From the NCBI GenBank assembly GCA_014190575.1, contig BJGQ01000004.1, positions 1 to 64,000 of the forward strand: a stretch of DNA of 64,000 nucleotides. Reading direction: 5' to 3'. Each line of letters begins with the position of its first letter. The first letter of the stretch is position 1. The stretch is from Bacteroidota bacterium (lineage in GTDB: Bacteria > Bacteroidota > Bacteroidia > Chitinophagales > UBA10324). The notes beneath the pieces are model-generated. The model had not been told where the DNA came from, made no database searches, and saw only the letters and a program-made list of their open reading frames with translations. The translations under genes and the position numbers were made by a program. Shown here piece by piece: positions 19,188-28,277 of the stretch.

Positions 19188-19196
19188 AGCTATTTG

Positions 19197-19230
19197 TTTC
19201 TCTGTGTAATCTGTGTCTCTGTGGTATTTT
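19197..19230. repeat. Short repeat with CTCTGTG units
   Basis: Three copies of a T/AATCTGTG or TCTCTGTG unit at 8-9 bp spacing in the gap between the peroxidase and bshB1 genes. It resembles the CTCCGTGC arrays flanking the guaA/PH-domain gap at 29918 and 30101. Confidence 0.6.
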
Positions 19231-19301
19231 TGTTGGATAAAAAATTAAATGCTTCTTAAATATTGCTTCAACATTTTTCAAATTTTAAACCTGCTTTCAT
19301 C

Positions 19302-20027
19302 ATGAATAATCATAAAATTAAAATTCTCGCTTTTGGAGCACACCCCGATGATGTGGAAATGAGTTGCGCTGGTACTTTAATGAAGCAAGCCGCACTAGGA
19401 CATGCATTTGGAATAATTGATTTAACACGGGGTGAATTGGGAACGAGGGGTTCTGCGGAAATTCGGGAAACAGAAGCAATGAATGCCGGAAAAATTATTG
19501 GAACATCGTTTCGCGAGAACTTGAATTTCAAAGATGGTTTTTTTATAAATGATAAGCAACATCAACTCGAAGTAATAAGAATGATTCGAAAGTACCAGCC
19601 CGAAATTGTATTTGCCAATGCCGTAACTGACCGCCATCCTGATCATGGCAAAGGGGCTGACTTGGTTCGTGATGCAGCATTTCTTTCAGGTTTAATAAAA
19701 ATAGAAACCGAATATGATGGAAAGAAGCAAGAACCATGGAGACCAAGAGCAGTTTATCATTACATTCAGGATAAAGATTTGACGCCAGATTTTCTTGTTG
19801 ATGTTTCTGAATATACTGAAAAAAAAATGCAAAGTATTTTGGCTTTCAACTCTCAGTTTTATAATCCTGAAAGCTCAGAGCCGTTAACCTATATTTCTTC
19901 ACCAGATTTTTTAGATGCACTAAAAGGTCGTATGCGTTTGTGGGGAAAGATTATTGGGGTCTCATATGCTGAGGGTTTTACAAGCAATAAAATTATTGGG
20001 GTAGAAGATGTTTTACTGTTAATGTAA
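19302..20027 (+). CDS. bshB1: Bacillithiol biosynthesis deacetylase BshB1
   Basis: Zinc-dependent LmbE/PIG-L-type N-acetylglucosaminyl-malate deacetylase, second step of bacillithiol synthesis. The metal-binding motif AHPDD (residues ~13-17) starts GAHPDDVEMSCAGTL. The RGELGTRG loop, the DRHPDHGKG motif with further metal ligands, and the FNSQFYNP region are all present. Length is 241 residues. A TTG 39 bases upstream gives a longer frame without homology, so the ATG at 19302 is preferred. Position after trxB and the peroxidase fits a low-molecular-weight thiol role. bshA and bshC are not in the window. Confidence 0.9.
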   Translation: MNNHKIKILAFGAHPDDVEMSCAGTLMKQAALGHAFGIIDLTRGELGTRGSAEIRETEAMNAGKIIGTSFRENLNFKDGFFINDKQHQLEVIRMIRKYQPEIVFANAVTDRHPDHGKGADLVRDAAFLSGLIKIETEYDGKKQEPWRPRAVYHYIQDKDLTPDFLVDVSEYTEKKMQSILAFNSQFYNPESSEPLTYISSPDFLDALKGRMRLWGKIIGVSYAEGFTSNKIIGVEDVLLLM

Positions 20028-20110
20028 TTCATTTAGGAAAAAAGAATAATCATATTAATAAATGCAATTTAGTATCAGTAATAAAGTGTGAAATAACCAT
20101 AATGGTATAA

Positions 20111-20143
20111 TTGTATCACCATTAGGTTTTTAAGATACATTTG
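20111..20143 (+). promoter_or_regulatory. Putative promoter of the BNR-repeat cargo gene
   Basis: TTG at 20111 and a perfect TACATTTG at 20136, separated by 22 bases. The ATG at 20168 follows 24 bases after the -7 element. Confidence 0.5.
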
Positions 20144-20167
20144 GCAAATTAAAATAATTTCCCATCA

Positions 20168-23100
20168 ATGAATAAAATCGGTAAACTAATTACGGCTTCC
20201 ATTGTATGCTTATGCTTTTGCATTAGCCAATCTTTTGCTCAAACAAATTGGATTGAATTGATGAAAGATCCAACATCTAATTTTTATGATGTTCAAAATG
20301 CTTTTAATCAATATTATGAAGGGTATGTTTTAACTCACGGTAAAGAAGCAAAAGAGGAAAACGGGATTCTGAAAAAGAAAGAACATGAAAGCGAATTTGA
20401 AGTACCCGGTTTCGAACAATTTAAAAGATGGGAAAATTTTATGGAACCTCGCGTATCACCAATTGGCGAACGGTTTAATCCATCAATTGCATATCAGGAA
20501 TACATGACCAAAGTAAAACCAATGTTAAATCAAACACGCTCCTCAACTTGGTCGTTAATTGGTCCAACTACGCAAATTCCAAATACAGGTGGAGCAGGCC
20601 GTATAAGTTTTATTCGGTTTATGCCAGGAAATAACAACATCATTTTTGCTGGAGCACCTGCCGGTGGTTTATGGAAATCAATTGATGGTGGGGCAAATTG
20701 GACAACTAATACTGATGATCTCGCTGTAATTGGATGCTCTGATTTAGCAATTGATCCAAGCAATACAAGCATCATGTATCTTGCAACAGGGGATCGTGAT
20801 GCAGGTGATACTTATTCAATAGGTGTATTAAAATCAATAGATGGAGGTTCAACATGGAATACAACTGGTTTATCATTTACTGTAAATAATGGAATATCTG
20901 TTGGTCGTATTCTTATAAATCCAATTTCACCATCAACTTTAATTGCTGCAACCAGCAGTGGAATTTATCGAACAACTAATTCCGGAACAAATTGGTCACA
21001 AGTTGTTACTTCAGGAAATTTTTATGATGCGGAATTTAAACCAGGCGATCCTAATATCGTTTATGCTTCTAGTAATAGTTTTTATAAAAGTTCAAATGGA
21101 GGTCAATCTTTTTCATTAATTAATTCAGGTATTTCCAACACTTCCAATAGAATGGCGATTGCTGTAACAGTAGCTGATCCAACTTTGGTATATGCAGTAA
21201 CAGCAAATAATTCAGATTATGGGTTAGAAGGATTTTATAAATCTTCAAATTCAGGAACAAGTTTTACATTAATGAATAGTACCTATGATATTCTGGGGTT
21301 CAATACGAATGGAACTGGCGGTGGCGGCCAAGGTTGGTATGATTTATCAATTGATGCCTCGCCAACTTCATCAACAACAGTTGTGGTAGGTGGTATAAAT
21401 ACTTTTAAAACTTCAAACGGAGGAACATCTTGGTCAATTCATGGAGCAGGATATGGAAGTAATGCCCAGATTCACCCTGATGTACACGAAGTTGTATTTG
21501 CCCCAGGAACAAGCATATGTTATATTGGTTGTGATGGAGGAGTTTTTAAAACAACAAATAATGGCAGTTCATTTTCTGATTTAAGTGATGGACTGCAAAT
21601 TGCCCAATCCTATCGCTTAAGTTGTGCGGCAACAAATGCAAATATTACAATGTCTGGATGGCAAGATAATGGAACCAATAGATGCAATGCAGGTGCGTGG
21701 GATGAAGTATTAGGTGGCGATGGCATGGAAACTATCATATCCTGGGCAAGTTCGCAAACCATGTATGGCGAGTTGTATTATGGTGAAATTTATAAATCAA
21801 CCAATGGTGGAAACTCTTTTAGCAACAATCCAATAGTTGCCAGTGGTGGCACTGCAGGTACTGAAGATGAAGATGGTGATTGGGTTACTCCATATATTCA
21901 AAGCCCAACTACCTCTGCTACTTTATATGTTGGAAAAACAAAAGTTTATAAATCAACAAATAGTGGTTCATCATGGACTGCTCTTGGTGCAGTTACCGCT
22001 GGAAACGGTAAAATAAAAGCTTTAGCAGCAACAGCGGCAAATGCAAGTTATTTATATGTTGCTAAAAAAGACAGGTTTTTTGTTAGTACAAATGGCGGAA
22101 CATCGTTTACTGATCGAACAGCAGGAATCCCAGTTGCATCTGCTGCAATAACTTACATAGCAGTAAGTAATACCGATGCGAATAAAGTTTGGGTAAGTTT
22201 ATCAGGATATTCAGCAGCCAATAAAGTTATGTATAGCAGTGATGCAGGCCAAACCTGGGCTAACATTACAACAGGTTTACCAAATGTACCGACAAATTGC
22301 ATTGTGTATGTAAATGGAAGCAGTGCTAAATCGCTTTATTGCGGAACTGATATAGGAGTTTTTTATCGTGACGATAATACTGGAACTTGGATTCCATATG
22401 ATGACGGTTTGCCGAATGTTGTTGTGGATGAACTAGAAATTCAATACAGCGCCAGTAAACTTCGGGCAGCAACATATGGTCGTGGCATTTGGGAAGTTGA
22501 TTTATATGCCGCTTCATTATCATCACCAACTGCATCATTTATTTCTAGTTTAACAAGTGGCTGTGCTCCTTTATCAGTGCAGTATACCAGCACAAGTGTT
22601 TTTGCAAATAGTTATTTATGGGAATTTCAGGGTGGAACACCTGCAACCGCAAATACAAATACAGCATTGATAGTGTATAGTGCTGCTGGAACTTACGAAG
22701 TGAAATTAGTTGTTACAAATGCACTTGGAACTGATTCTGTTACTCAAACCAACTACATAACTGTTGGACCACCAATTAGTATTTCAGCCAACAAAACCGA
22801 TGTCGTATGCTTTGCTCAAAACAATGGAACTGCTAATGCGACAGTTATTGGTGGAACTGCACCATACGCCTACATCTGGTCAAATGGTTCTTCTTTATCA
22901 AACCTTACAAACCTTGCCAGTGGATCTTATTCTGTAACAGTTACAGACAATCTTGGATGTGTTGTTTCTTCACAACTTACGGTCTTTCAGCCTAGCGCTT
23001 TAATTGGAAATATTGCAACTACTCCTGACGATGGGTCAAATATTGGTGCCATTAACCTAACACCTCAGGGTGGAACTCAACCTTATAGTTATTTATGGTC

Positions 23101-23473
23101 GACTGCCGCCACCTCACAGGATATTTCTGGATTGGCCGCTGGAATTTATTCAGTAACAATAACCGATGCACATGGATGTGTTAAAGTAGTAACATCAACA
23201 GTTGCCTCCAATGTTGGAATTGAATCAATTGACGAAGTGAACAGTTGGTTAATTTATCCAAATCCTACACATGATTGGTTAACTATTGATGCAAGTAAAT
23301 TAATGTTTGCTGACATTACACTTTATAACCTTTTAGGGCAGGAAATTTCAAAATTGAAAATGGAAAACACCAATTCCATAGTGTTGCGATTATCTGATTT
23401 GCCGAATGGTGAGTACTGGTTAAAGATAACTACCGATAAAGGTGTTGCTTATCGAAAAATCATGAAGAGCTGA
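20168..23473 (+). CDS. Large secreted BNR/VPS10-like propeller protein with PKD, SprB-like repeats and T9SS sorting domain
   Basis: Surface or secreted protein of 1101 residues. Order: signal peptide (1-25, ending SFAQ); an N-terminal ~100-residue region; a large beta-propeller with Asp-box/BNR-like motifs (SIDGGANWT, SIDGGSTWN, TTNSGTNWS, SNGGTSWS) from ~125 to 780, as in sortilin/VPS10 and photosystem assembly factors; a PKD domain (~785-870); two SprB-like repeats (GGTAPYAYIWSNG and GGTQPYSYLWST); and a T9SS C-terminal sorting domain (WLIYPNPTHDWLTI, YNLLGQEISK, LPNGEYWLKI). Probable role in adhesion or extracellular hydrolysis; no catalytic residues are recognised. A second propeller cargo (47441) has a similar N-terminal architecture. 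Confidence 0.88.
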   Translation: MNKIGKLITASIVCLCFCISQSFAQTNWIELMKDPTSNFYDVQNAFNQYYEGYVLTHGKEAKEENGILKKKEHESEFEVPGFEQFKRWENFMEPRVSPIGERFNPSIAYQEYMTKVKPMLNQTRSSTWSLIGPTTQIPNTGGAGRISFIRFMPGNNNIIFAGAPAGGLWKSIDGGANWTTNTDDLAVIGCSDLAIDPSNTSIMYLATGDRDAGDTYSIGVLKSIDGGSTWNTTGLSFTVNNGISVGRILINPISPSTLIAATSSGIYRTTNSGTNWSQVVTSGNFYDAEFKPGDPNIVYASSNSFYKSSNGGQSFSLINSGISNTSNRMAIAVTVADPTLVYAVTANNSDYGLEGFYKSSNSGTSFTLMNSTYDILGFNTNGTGGGGQGWYDLSIDASPTSSTTVVVGGINTFKTSNGGTSWSIHGAGYGSNAQIHPDVHEVVFAPGTSICYIGCDGGVFKTTNNGSSFSDLSDGLQIAQSYRLSCAATNANITMSGWQDNGTNRCNAGAWDEVLGGDGMETIISWASSQTMYGELYYGEIYKSTNGGNSFSNNPIVASGGTAGTEDEDGDWVTPYIQSPTTSATLYVGKTKVYKSTNSGSSWTALGAVTAGNGKIKALAATAANASYLYVAKKDRFFVSTNGGTSFTDRTAGIPVASAAITYIAVSNTDANKVWVSLSGYSAANKVMYSSDAGQTWANITTGLPNVPTNCIVYVNGSSAKSLYCGTDIGVFYRDDNTGTWIPYDDGLPNVVVDELEIQYSASKLRAATYGRGIWEVDLYAASLSSPTASFISSLTSGCAPLSVQYTSTSVFANSYLWEFQGGTPATANTNTALIVYSAAGTYEVKLVVTNALGTDSVTQTNYITVGPPISISANKTDVVCFAQNNGTANATVIGGTAPYAYIWSNGSSLSNLTNLASGSYSVTVTDNLGCVVSSQLTVFQPSALIGNIATTPDDGSNIGAINLTPQGGTQPYSYLWSTAATSQDISGLAAGIYSVTITDAHGCVKVVTSTVASNVGIESIDEVNSWLIYPNPTHDWLTIDASKLMFADITLYNLLGQEISKLKMENTNSIVLRLSDLPNGEYWLKITTDKGVAYRKIMKS

Positions 23474-23488
23474 TTGTATAATTGACGC

Positions 23489-24478
23489 ATGAATTTATTG
23501 AGCGGAAAAAAAAGATTAATTCAAATATCATTAGCTGTCAGCATTGTTCTGCTGGCAGCTAAATTTTTTTCATACTTTCTCACGCATTCCAATATTATTT
23601 TGTCTGATGCAATGGAAAGTATTATCAATGTAGTGGCAAGTTCGTTCGCTGCATTTAGTATTTATCTTTCATCGCAACCAAAAGACGAGAACCATCCGTA
23701 TGGCCATGGTAAAATTGAATTTTTGGCAAGTGTTACTGAAGGTCTTTTAATATTTCTTGCAGGGCTCTTCATTTTTGTGAAAGCATGTTCCAATTTTTTT
23801 TTCGAACAAACCATTCAGGCAATGGATATTGGTTTGCTTATTATTTCAGCCACAGCATTGGTCAATTTTATTCTTGGAAAAATATTGCTGCGTGAAGGAA
23901 AGAAAACCAACTCGTTATTATTAATTGCTGAGGGGAAGCATTTGCTAAGCGATAACATGACTACACTGGTTGGAGTTGCTGGAATTATTGTAGTTGTTAT
24001 TACGAACATGCCTGAGATTGATACCATCTTTTCATTAATTCTTGGATTGATAATGTTGCGAAGTGGTTATCGCATCATTCGTCCTTCGGTTGCAGCACTC
24101 ATGGACGAAGCAGATAGTGATCTGATGAAAACCGTTACCGAACATTTTATCAAGAACAGAAAAGACGATTGGATTGATGTACACAACATGCGCATTGTAA
24201 AATATGGTTCCGACATTCACATTGACTGCCATGTTACATTTCCATATTACTACAGTTTAACCGAAACACATGCACTCGTAAATGATATTGAATTGATGTT
24301 GCGTAAAAACTATCCGCAGGAGTTGGAAATATTTATTCATGCCGACCCGTGCATTCCTGCTGATTCATGTATTATTTGTATGAAGAAGTATTGTACCCTG
24401 AGGCAAAAACCATTCGAAAAAAAAATAGAATGGACTCCGTTGATGTTTTCTGTAAACAAGAAACACCATTTGCAATAA
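23489..24478 (+). CDS. Cation diffusion facilitator (CDF) family metal transporter
   Basis: Proton-coupled exporter of Zn2+, Fe2+ or similar metals in the inner membrane (329 residues). There are six predicted helices within residues ~10-205. The metal-site pairs are visible: SDAMES in helix II and HLLSDN in helix V. The DENHPYGHGKIEF loop matches the CDF signature. The cytoplasmic C-terminal domain (~210-300) keeps the HIDCHVTFP strand. It ends with an extra Cys-rich stretch (DPCIPADSCIICMKKYC) that is unusual for the family and could bind metal. The gene starts 15 bases after the T9SS cargo gene. Specificity cannot be assigned. Confidence 0.9.
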   Translation: MNLLSGKKRLIQISLAVSIVLLAAKFFSYFLTHSNIILSDAMESIINVVASSFAAFSIYLSSQPKDENHPYGHGKIEFLASVTEGLLIFLAGLFIFVKACSNFFFEQTIQAMDIGLLIISATALVNFILGKILLREGKKTNSLLLIAEGKHLLSDNMTTLVGVAGIIVVVITNMPEIDTIFSLILGLIMLRSGYRIIRPSVAALMDEADSDLMKTVTEHFIKNRKDDWIDVHNMRIVKYGSDIHIDCHVTFPYYYSLTETHALVNDIELMLRKNYPQELEIFIHADPCIPADSCIICMKKYCTLRQKPFEKKIEWTPLMFSVNKKHHLQ

Positions 24479-24490
24479 TGTAATTCGTAG

Positions 24491-26890
24491 TTATTGAACT
24501 ATTAATTTTTGAGTTATAAATTGGTCTTGTGAAATTAATCTTATCAAATAAATTCCCTTTGATAATTTCGATGCATCCATTTTCAATTCATTTAGTTCTC
24601 CAATATAATTGTGATTTAGAATAATTTTCCCAGCTAAATCCGTTATTTCAATAGTATCATCAAAATTCATAATAGAACTTTGGATTCTGAAAATTCCATT
24701 GGAAGGATTGGGATAAATTGAAAAAGAGAATTCTGAATTTTGAAAATAATCAACCGAATTAAATTTCGCTGTATCAATCACAGTAAATAAATCAAGACCG
24801 CCCTCAACAAAATGACCGCTCGAACTCTGGTCAGCTGTGCGAATAATCAATTGCATATTGGCTGATGGTTCAACAAAATCTTTAATTCTGAAATCATGAA
24901 ATATCCATTGACTCATTTGTGAAGTATCGGCAACTAAAAATTCAACCAATTTAGTTGAGTCGCCATTGCTGATAAAAACTTTTAACGAATCATTTGGATT
25001 TCCATTTCCGCCTCCATCATAAAACCAACGGTAATAATTTATTCGTGGATCATAACTAGCATGCAAATCAAAAACAGGTGATGTTAGTATAGCTGAACCA
25101 CCATCTACATCATCATCACTGGCGGCGCCCCCACCATTGCCTGTTACAAAACATTCAGAACCATAATCATTAACGACATCAATACCAGGATTGCAATCGG
25201 CGCTTCCATTTGTTGTTAAAACAGGAACTCCGCGAACCCATTCACCTGTTGATGCGTTGCCGCTGGCTGTCCATCCAAAATCAAAAAAGAAATCATCATA
25301 ATATCCTTTAGGTAATGCAATAGTTAGCCCTGTAGTTGTTGGATTTAATTGTTGTGAAACTATTTTTCTTGTTATGTGACTCCAATCACCAGCATAAATT
25401 GAATAGTTTGCAGTGTAAATTTGATTTATCGAAACTACTCCTGAAGCATCTGCTGTAAAGCTGAAATTGTATTGAAAGTTATCAGTGATAAAAACATGAG
25501 CAAATGGTATTGGATTTCCGGTAGCAGAATCAATAACTGTCATGCTAATATCAAACGGAATAGCAGGAACTAATTGAGCATCCAAAACAATTGTCTGCGC
25601 ACTATCTAACTGGACATTATAAATAGTTTTGGTAAAATAACCTGGATGTGAAAATTGTACATCATACAACCCTTGATTTAAAATGCCGGTACTATAAATA
25701 CCTAGGTAGTTTGTAGAATCAACAATTGCTGGTTGAAGCAATTCAATTTGCGTGCTGTTTAATAAGGCATTTGTAAATGTATCAGTCACAGTTCCTTTTA
25801 TGCGACAGGCTTTTTGATAATGAGGACTGAATACATACAATCCTCCCTGCATATCTGAAACTATCATGTTTCCTGAAGGAAGAAATGGATAAACTCCCCA
25901 ATCACCATCGTAGCCAAAACCACTTAATGGTGAGGTATCATAACTGCCAACTTCAATCATGTTGGTTGGATCCGATACATCAAAAATGGTAACCCCATCT
26001 CGATAATAACTGGCAACAGCAAAATCATTATTGTATAAATGTACATTGTGTATTACTGAATTACTCCCTGGATTCGATTGTGTTTCATCCAACTTTGTAA
26101 TATTTCCTAAATTGGAAACATCGTAAGAAGTAAGAGATGAATTCGATAACTCATCGGTTGTGAAAACATAATGATTATCCGATGTTGGCCAAGAATTATG
26201 AGTGAATGCAAGCGGAGTTGTCACTTGACCCATTACTTGAATATTTGTTTTATCAGTAACATCTAAAATTACAAGTTTGCCCTGATAAACTTCACTCGCC
26301 CAAAGTGTATCACCTCGTACAAAACCATCGTGAATATAAGCTCCATTATATTGCGCAATGTATTGTGGATTATCAGGGTCAATGTTTAAATCAAACATCA
26401 TTGCGCCTCTTTGTGCCTGCGCCAATCCTGAATAAGTATTAAAGCCAAACAGATATAAAATTCCATTTTCATCTACCCAGCAGGTATGGGCTTTTTTTAA
26501 ATTGTTACTGAAGAAATGGTGATAAGTAATATTTGTATTTGGAAGGTTAGTTAAATCAATTATTAACAAACCGCTATCCTGCTCATTTGTAACATAGGCA
26601 TGGTGATTAAAAGTTTTTATTTCGCGCCACACTATTGCTCCTGCTGCGGGTTGAGCAGAAGGTAAATTGGCAACAATTACAGGATTTGCCGGATCAGTAA
26701 CATTTATAACTGAAACCCCTTGCCAGGTGCCAAGTAAAGCATATTCATTTCCAAAATCATCAACATATCCGAACAAACTCGAATAAGCGTTTGTGAAATC
26801 AAGCTGGCTTTGTAAGGTCAGATTTATATTTTGAGAAAAAGAAGACTGCGACAATAAAAACAGAAACGCGAACGAAAATATTTTTTTCAT
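24491..26890 (-). CDS. Choice-of-anchor B family protein (LVIVD-type propeller) with T9SS sorting domain
   Basis: Secreted protein of 799 residues. Signal peptide (1-19, ending SSFSQ). Residues ~30-370 form LVIVD-type propeller repeats with the recurrent core VxDVSDPTNMxEVGSY (examples: SVINVTDPANPV, VILDVTDKTNI, FDVSDPTNM). Two carboxypeptidase-regulatory-like domains follow (~375-530), then a jelly-roll domain (~540-715) with SPVFDLHASYDPRINYYRWF, and finally a T9SS sorting domain (FSIYPNPSNGIFRI, ITDLAGKII, LSKGIYLIRL). The family has no known enzymatic activity and is thought to be a surface-binding protein. It lies directly downstream of the periplasmic-binding lipoprotein gene (17-base gap). 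Confidence 0.9.
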   Translation of the reverse strand: MKKIFSFAFLFLLSQSSFSQNINLTLQSQLDFTNAYSSLFGYVDDFGNEYALLGTWQGVSVINVTDPANPVIVANLPSAQPAAGAIVWREIKTFNHHAYVTNEQDSGLLIIDLTNLPNTNITYHHFFSNNLKKAHTCWVDENGILYLFGFNTYSGLAQAQRGAMMFDLNIDPDNPQYIAQYNGAYIHDGFVRGDTLWASEVYQGKLVILDVTDKTNIQVMGQVTTPLAFTHNSWPTSDNHYVFTTDELSNSSLTSYDVSNLGNITKLDETQSNPGSNSVIHNVHLYNNDFAVASYYRDGVTIFDVSDPTNMIEVGSYDTSPLSGFGYDGDWGVYPFLPSGNMIVSDMQGGLYVFSPHYQKACRIKGTVTDTFTNALLNSTQIELLQPAIVDSTNYLGIYSTGILNQGLYDVQFSHPGYFTKTIYNVQLDSAQTIVLDAQLVPAIPFDISMTVIDSATGNPIPFAHVFITDNFQYNFSFTADASGVVSINQIYTANYSIYAGDWSHITRKIVSQQLNPTTTGLTIALPKGYYDDFFFDFGWTASGNASTGEWVRGVPVLTTNGSADCNPGIDVVNDYGSECFVTGNGGGAASDDDVDGGSAILTSPVFDLHASYDPRINYYRWFYDGGGNGNPNDSLKVFISNGDSTKLVEFLVADTSQMSQWIFHDFRIKDFVEPSANMQLIIRTADQSSSGHFVEGGLDLFTVIDTAKFNSVDYFQNSEFSFSIYPNPSNGIFRIQSSIMNFDDTIEITDLAGKIILNHNYIGELNELKMDASKLSKGIYLIRLISQDQFITQKLIVQ

Positions 26891-26907
26891 GGAGGATGGT
26901 TTGAAAT

Positions 26908-28152
26908 TTATTTTTCTCTTAACAATTTATTGTTTTGGAATGAAAGAATATAAACATGCTTGTTCTCAATAAAATCAGTTGAGGAATGTTCGTTCAAAAT
27001 TACTGGTTGAAAATTATAATCAACACCCAATGCTGTTATCGGTTGTTGTAAATGTTCAAACCATTTATCGCCATAAAGTTTCCATAAATTCCCAATTGAT
27101 AAAACCAGACTGTAACCCTGATAACTGAATTCATTGGGCAGTGAAGAATACTTGTTTTTAAATTTATTTCGGAATTGAATAAAATTTTTCAATGAATCAT
27201 CAGAATAAAATGAACTTGTGATATGCGTATTTAATTTTTGTAAATAATCCAATCGCAAAGTTTCCATTTCCGTCCAAGTAGGCATTCCGAATAAAATGAG
27301 TTTATAATTTGCAGTCAACTCAAACAATTTTTTTGAAAGCAGGTTTACAAACTCTTGATCAAAACTAGGAATGATGATAATGTTGTTATCAATAGCTGTT
27401 AATAAATCATCTACTTGATAAAAACTGCTATCACTTTTTTCGGTGAGTTCAATTGGTTTGGTTTTTAATATGGATTTAAAATAAGCTGCATATTCCGATT
27501 CACCTTCGTCACGACGATACAACAACAGAATTTTTTTGTTAGGATATTTTGTATTTATAAAAGTAGCCAACTGTTCACAATGAGTTTTCAATCCGGCATT
27601 GGCTAAAACAAAATTTGCATTTTCAATAGAAAGATTTTGTGAGGCAGAAAGAGGAGAGAAGAGGATCTGATGTTTTTGGTCAATTGATCTTCCGGCAACT
27701 ATTAATCCTGAATTACTAACCGGACCAATTATCGCATCAGCATTTTTCACCGATTGTGAATTCATGAAACTGATAATCCGATCAGTATCTTTTTGATCAT
27801 CAAAAATGTTTAGTTCTAACTTAACACCAGCATGATCAAGAGAATCCAATGCAATCTGTACTCCATGTAAATACTGAATTGCCAGATTCGATTTATCTGT
27901 AATGGAAATAATTTCAATTCCCAAAGAATTAAACTCAATTTCATTGGTGAAAAACGGAAGCATGAGAGCAACATGCATTTCTTTTTTTTCCATTGGTTTT
28001 GGAGCAACAATATTTTCTGTTGGAATATTTTTTATTGAATCAAATACCACCACCTGATTATCATTCGGCCAAATATGCGGAGTTTTGGAAGTACTTGAAC
28101 AACCAAGCACCGAGGAAATAAATAATATATTTAAGATGTAAGCTTTTAACAT
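26908..28152 (-). CDS. Lipoprotein of the periplasmic branched-chain amino-acid-binding fold
   Basis: A 414-residue protein. A lipobox (SSVLGC, Cys18) predicts an outer-membrane or periplasmic lipoprotein. Residues ~58-400 form a type I periplasmic-binding fold (HVALMLPFFTNE, YLHGVQIALDSL, ADAIIGPVSNSG, ILLLYRRDEGESEY, ILFGMPTW, YQGYSLVLSIG). In many Bacteroidota the protein adjacent to guaA has LysM repeats in front of this domain; here only a short unstructured stretch (~20-55) separates the lipid anchor from the binding domain, so LysM is absent. It is encoded after guaA on the same strand, separated by a repeat-filled 124-base gap. No ABC transporter partner is adjacent, and the ligand is unknown. 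Confidence 0.8.
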   Translation of the reverse strand: MLKAYILNILFISSVLGCSSTSKTPHIWPNDNQVVVFDSIKNIPTENIVAPKPMEKKEMHVALMLPFFTNEIEFNSLGIEIISITDKSNLAIQYLHGVQIALDSLDHAGVKLELNIFDDQKDTDRIISFMNSQSVKNADAIIGPVSNSGLIVAGRSIDQKHQILFSPLSASQNLSIENANFVLANAGLKTHCEQLATFINTKYPNKKILLLYRRDEGESEYAAYFKSILKTKPIELTEKSDSSFYQVDDLLTAIDNNIIIIPSFDQEFVNLLSKKLFELTANYKLILFGMPTWTEMETLRLDYLQKLNTHITSSFYSDDSLKNFIQFRNKFKNKYSSLPNEFSYQGYSLVLSIGNLWKLYGDKWFEHLQQPITALGVDYNFQPVILNEHSSTDFIENKHVYILSFQNNKLLREK

Positions 28153-28159
28153 TTATGAT

Positions 28160-28194
28160 TTAGCTGTTAGCGATTAGCACTTAGCAATTAGGAA
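28160..28194. repeat. Heptad array, unit TTAGCnn
   Basis: Five consecutive 7-bp units, each beginning TTAGC (the last TTAGG), with two variable bases. The array is located just upstream of the periplasmic-binding lipoprotein gene, on its promoter side. Confidence 0.85.
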
Positions 28195-28242
28195 AAAAAT
28201 TATTCACTTAAAAAAAATACTGAAATTCAAAAGCCGGAAACT

Positions 28243-28277
28243 CTGCCTACTGCGTACTGAAAACTGCCTTCTGAAAT
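28243..28277. repeat. Heptad array, CTGnnnA core, abutting the guaA stop
   Basis: Five 7-bp units beginning CTG: CTGCCTA, CTGCGTA, then CTGAAAA, CTGCCTT and CTGAAAT. The last base overlaps the guaA stop codon (on the complement). Confidence 0.85.

Noticed and set aside
19263-19301. TTG start for bshB1
   Set aside because: The segment before the ATG at 19302 has no homology and the ATG directly precedes the conserved motif.
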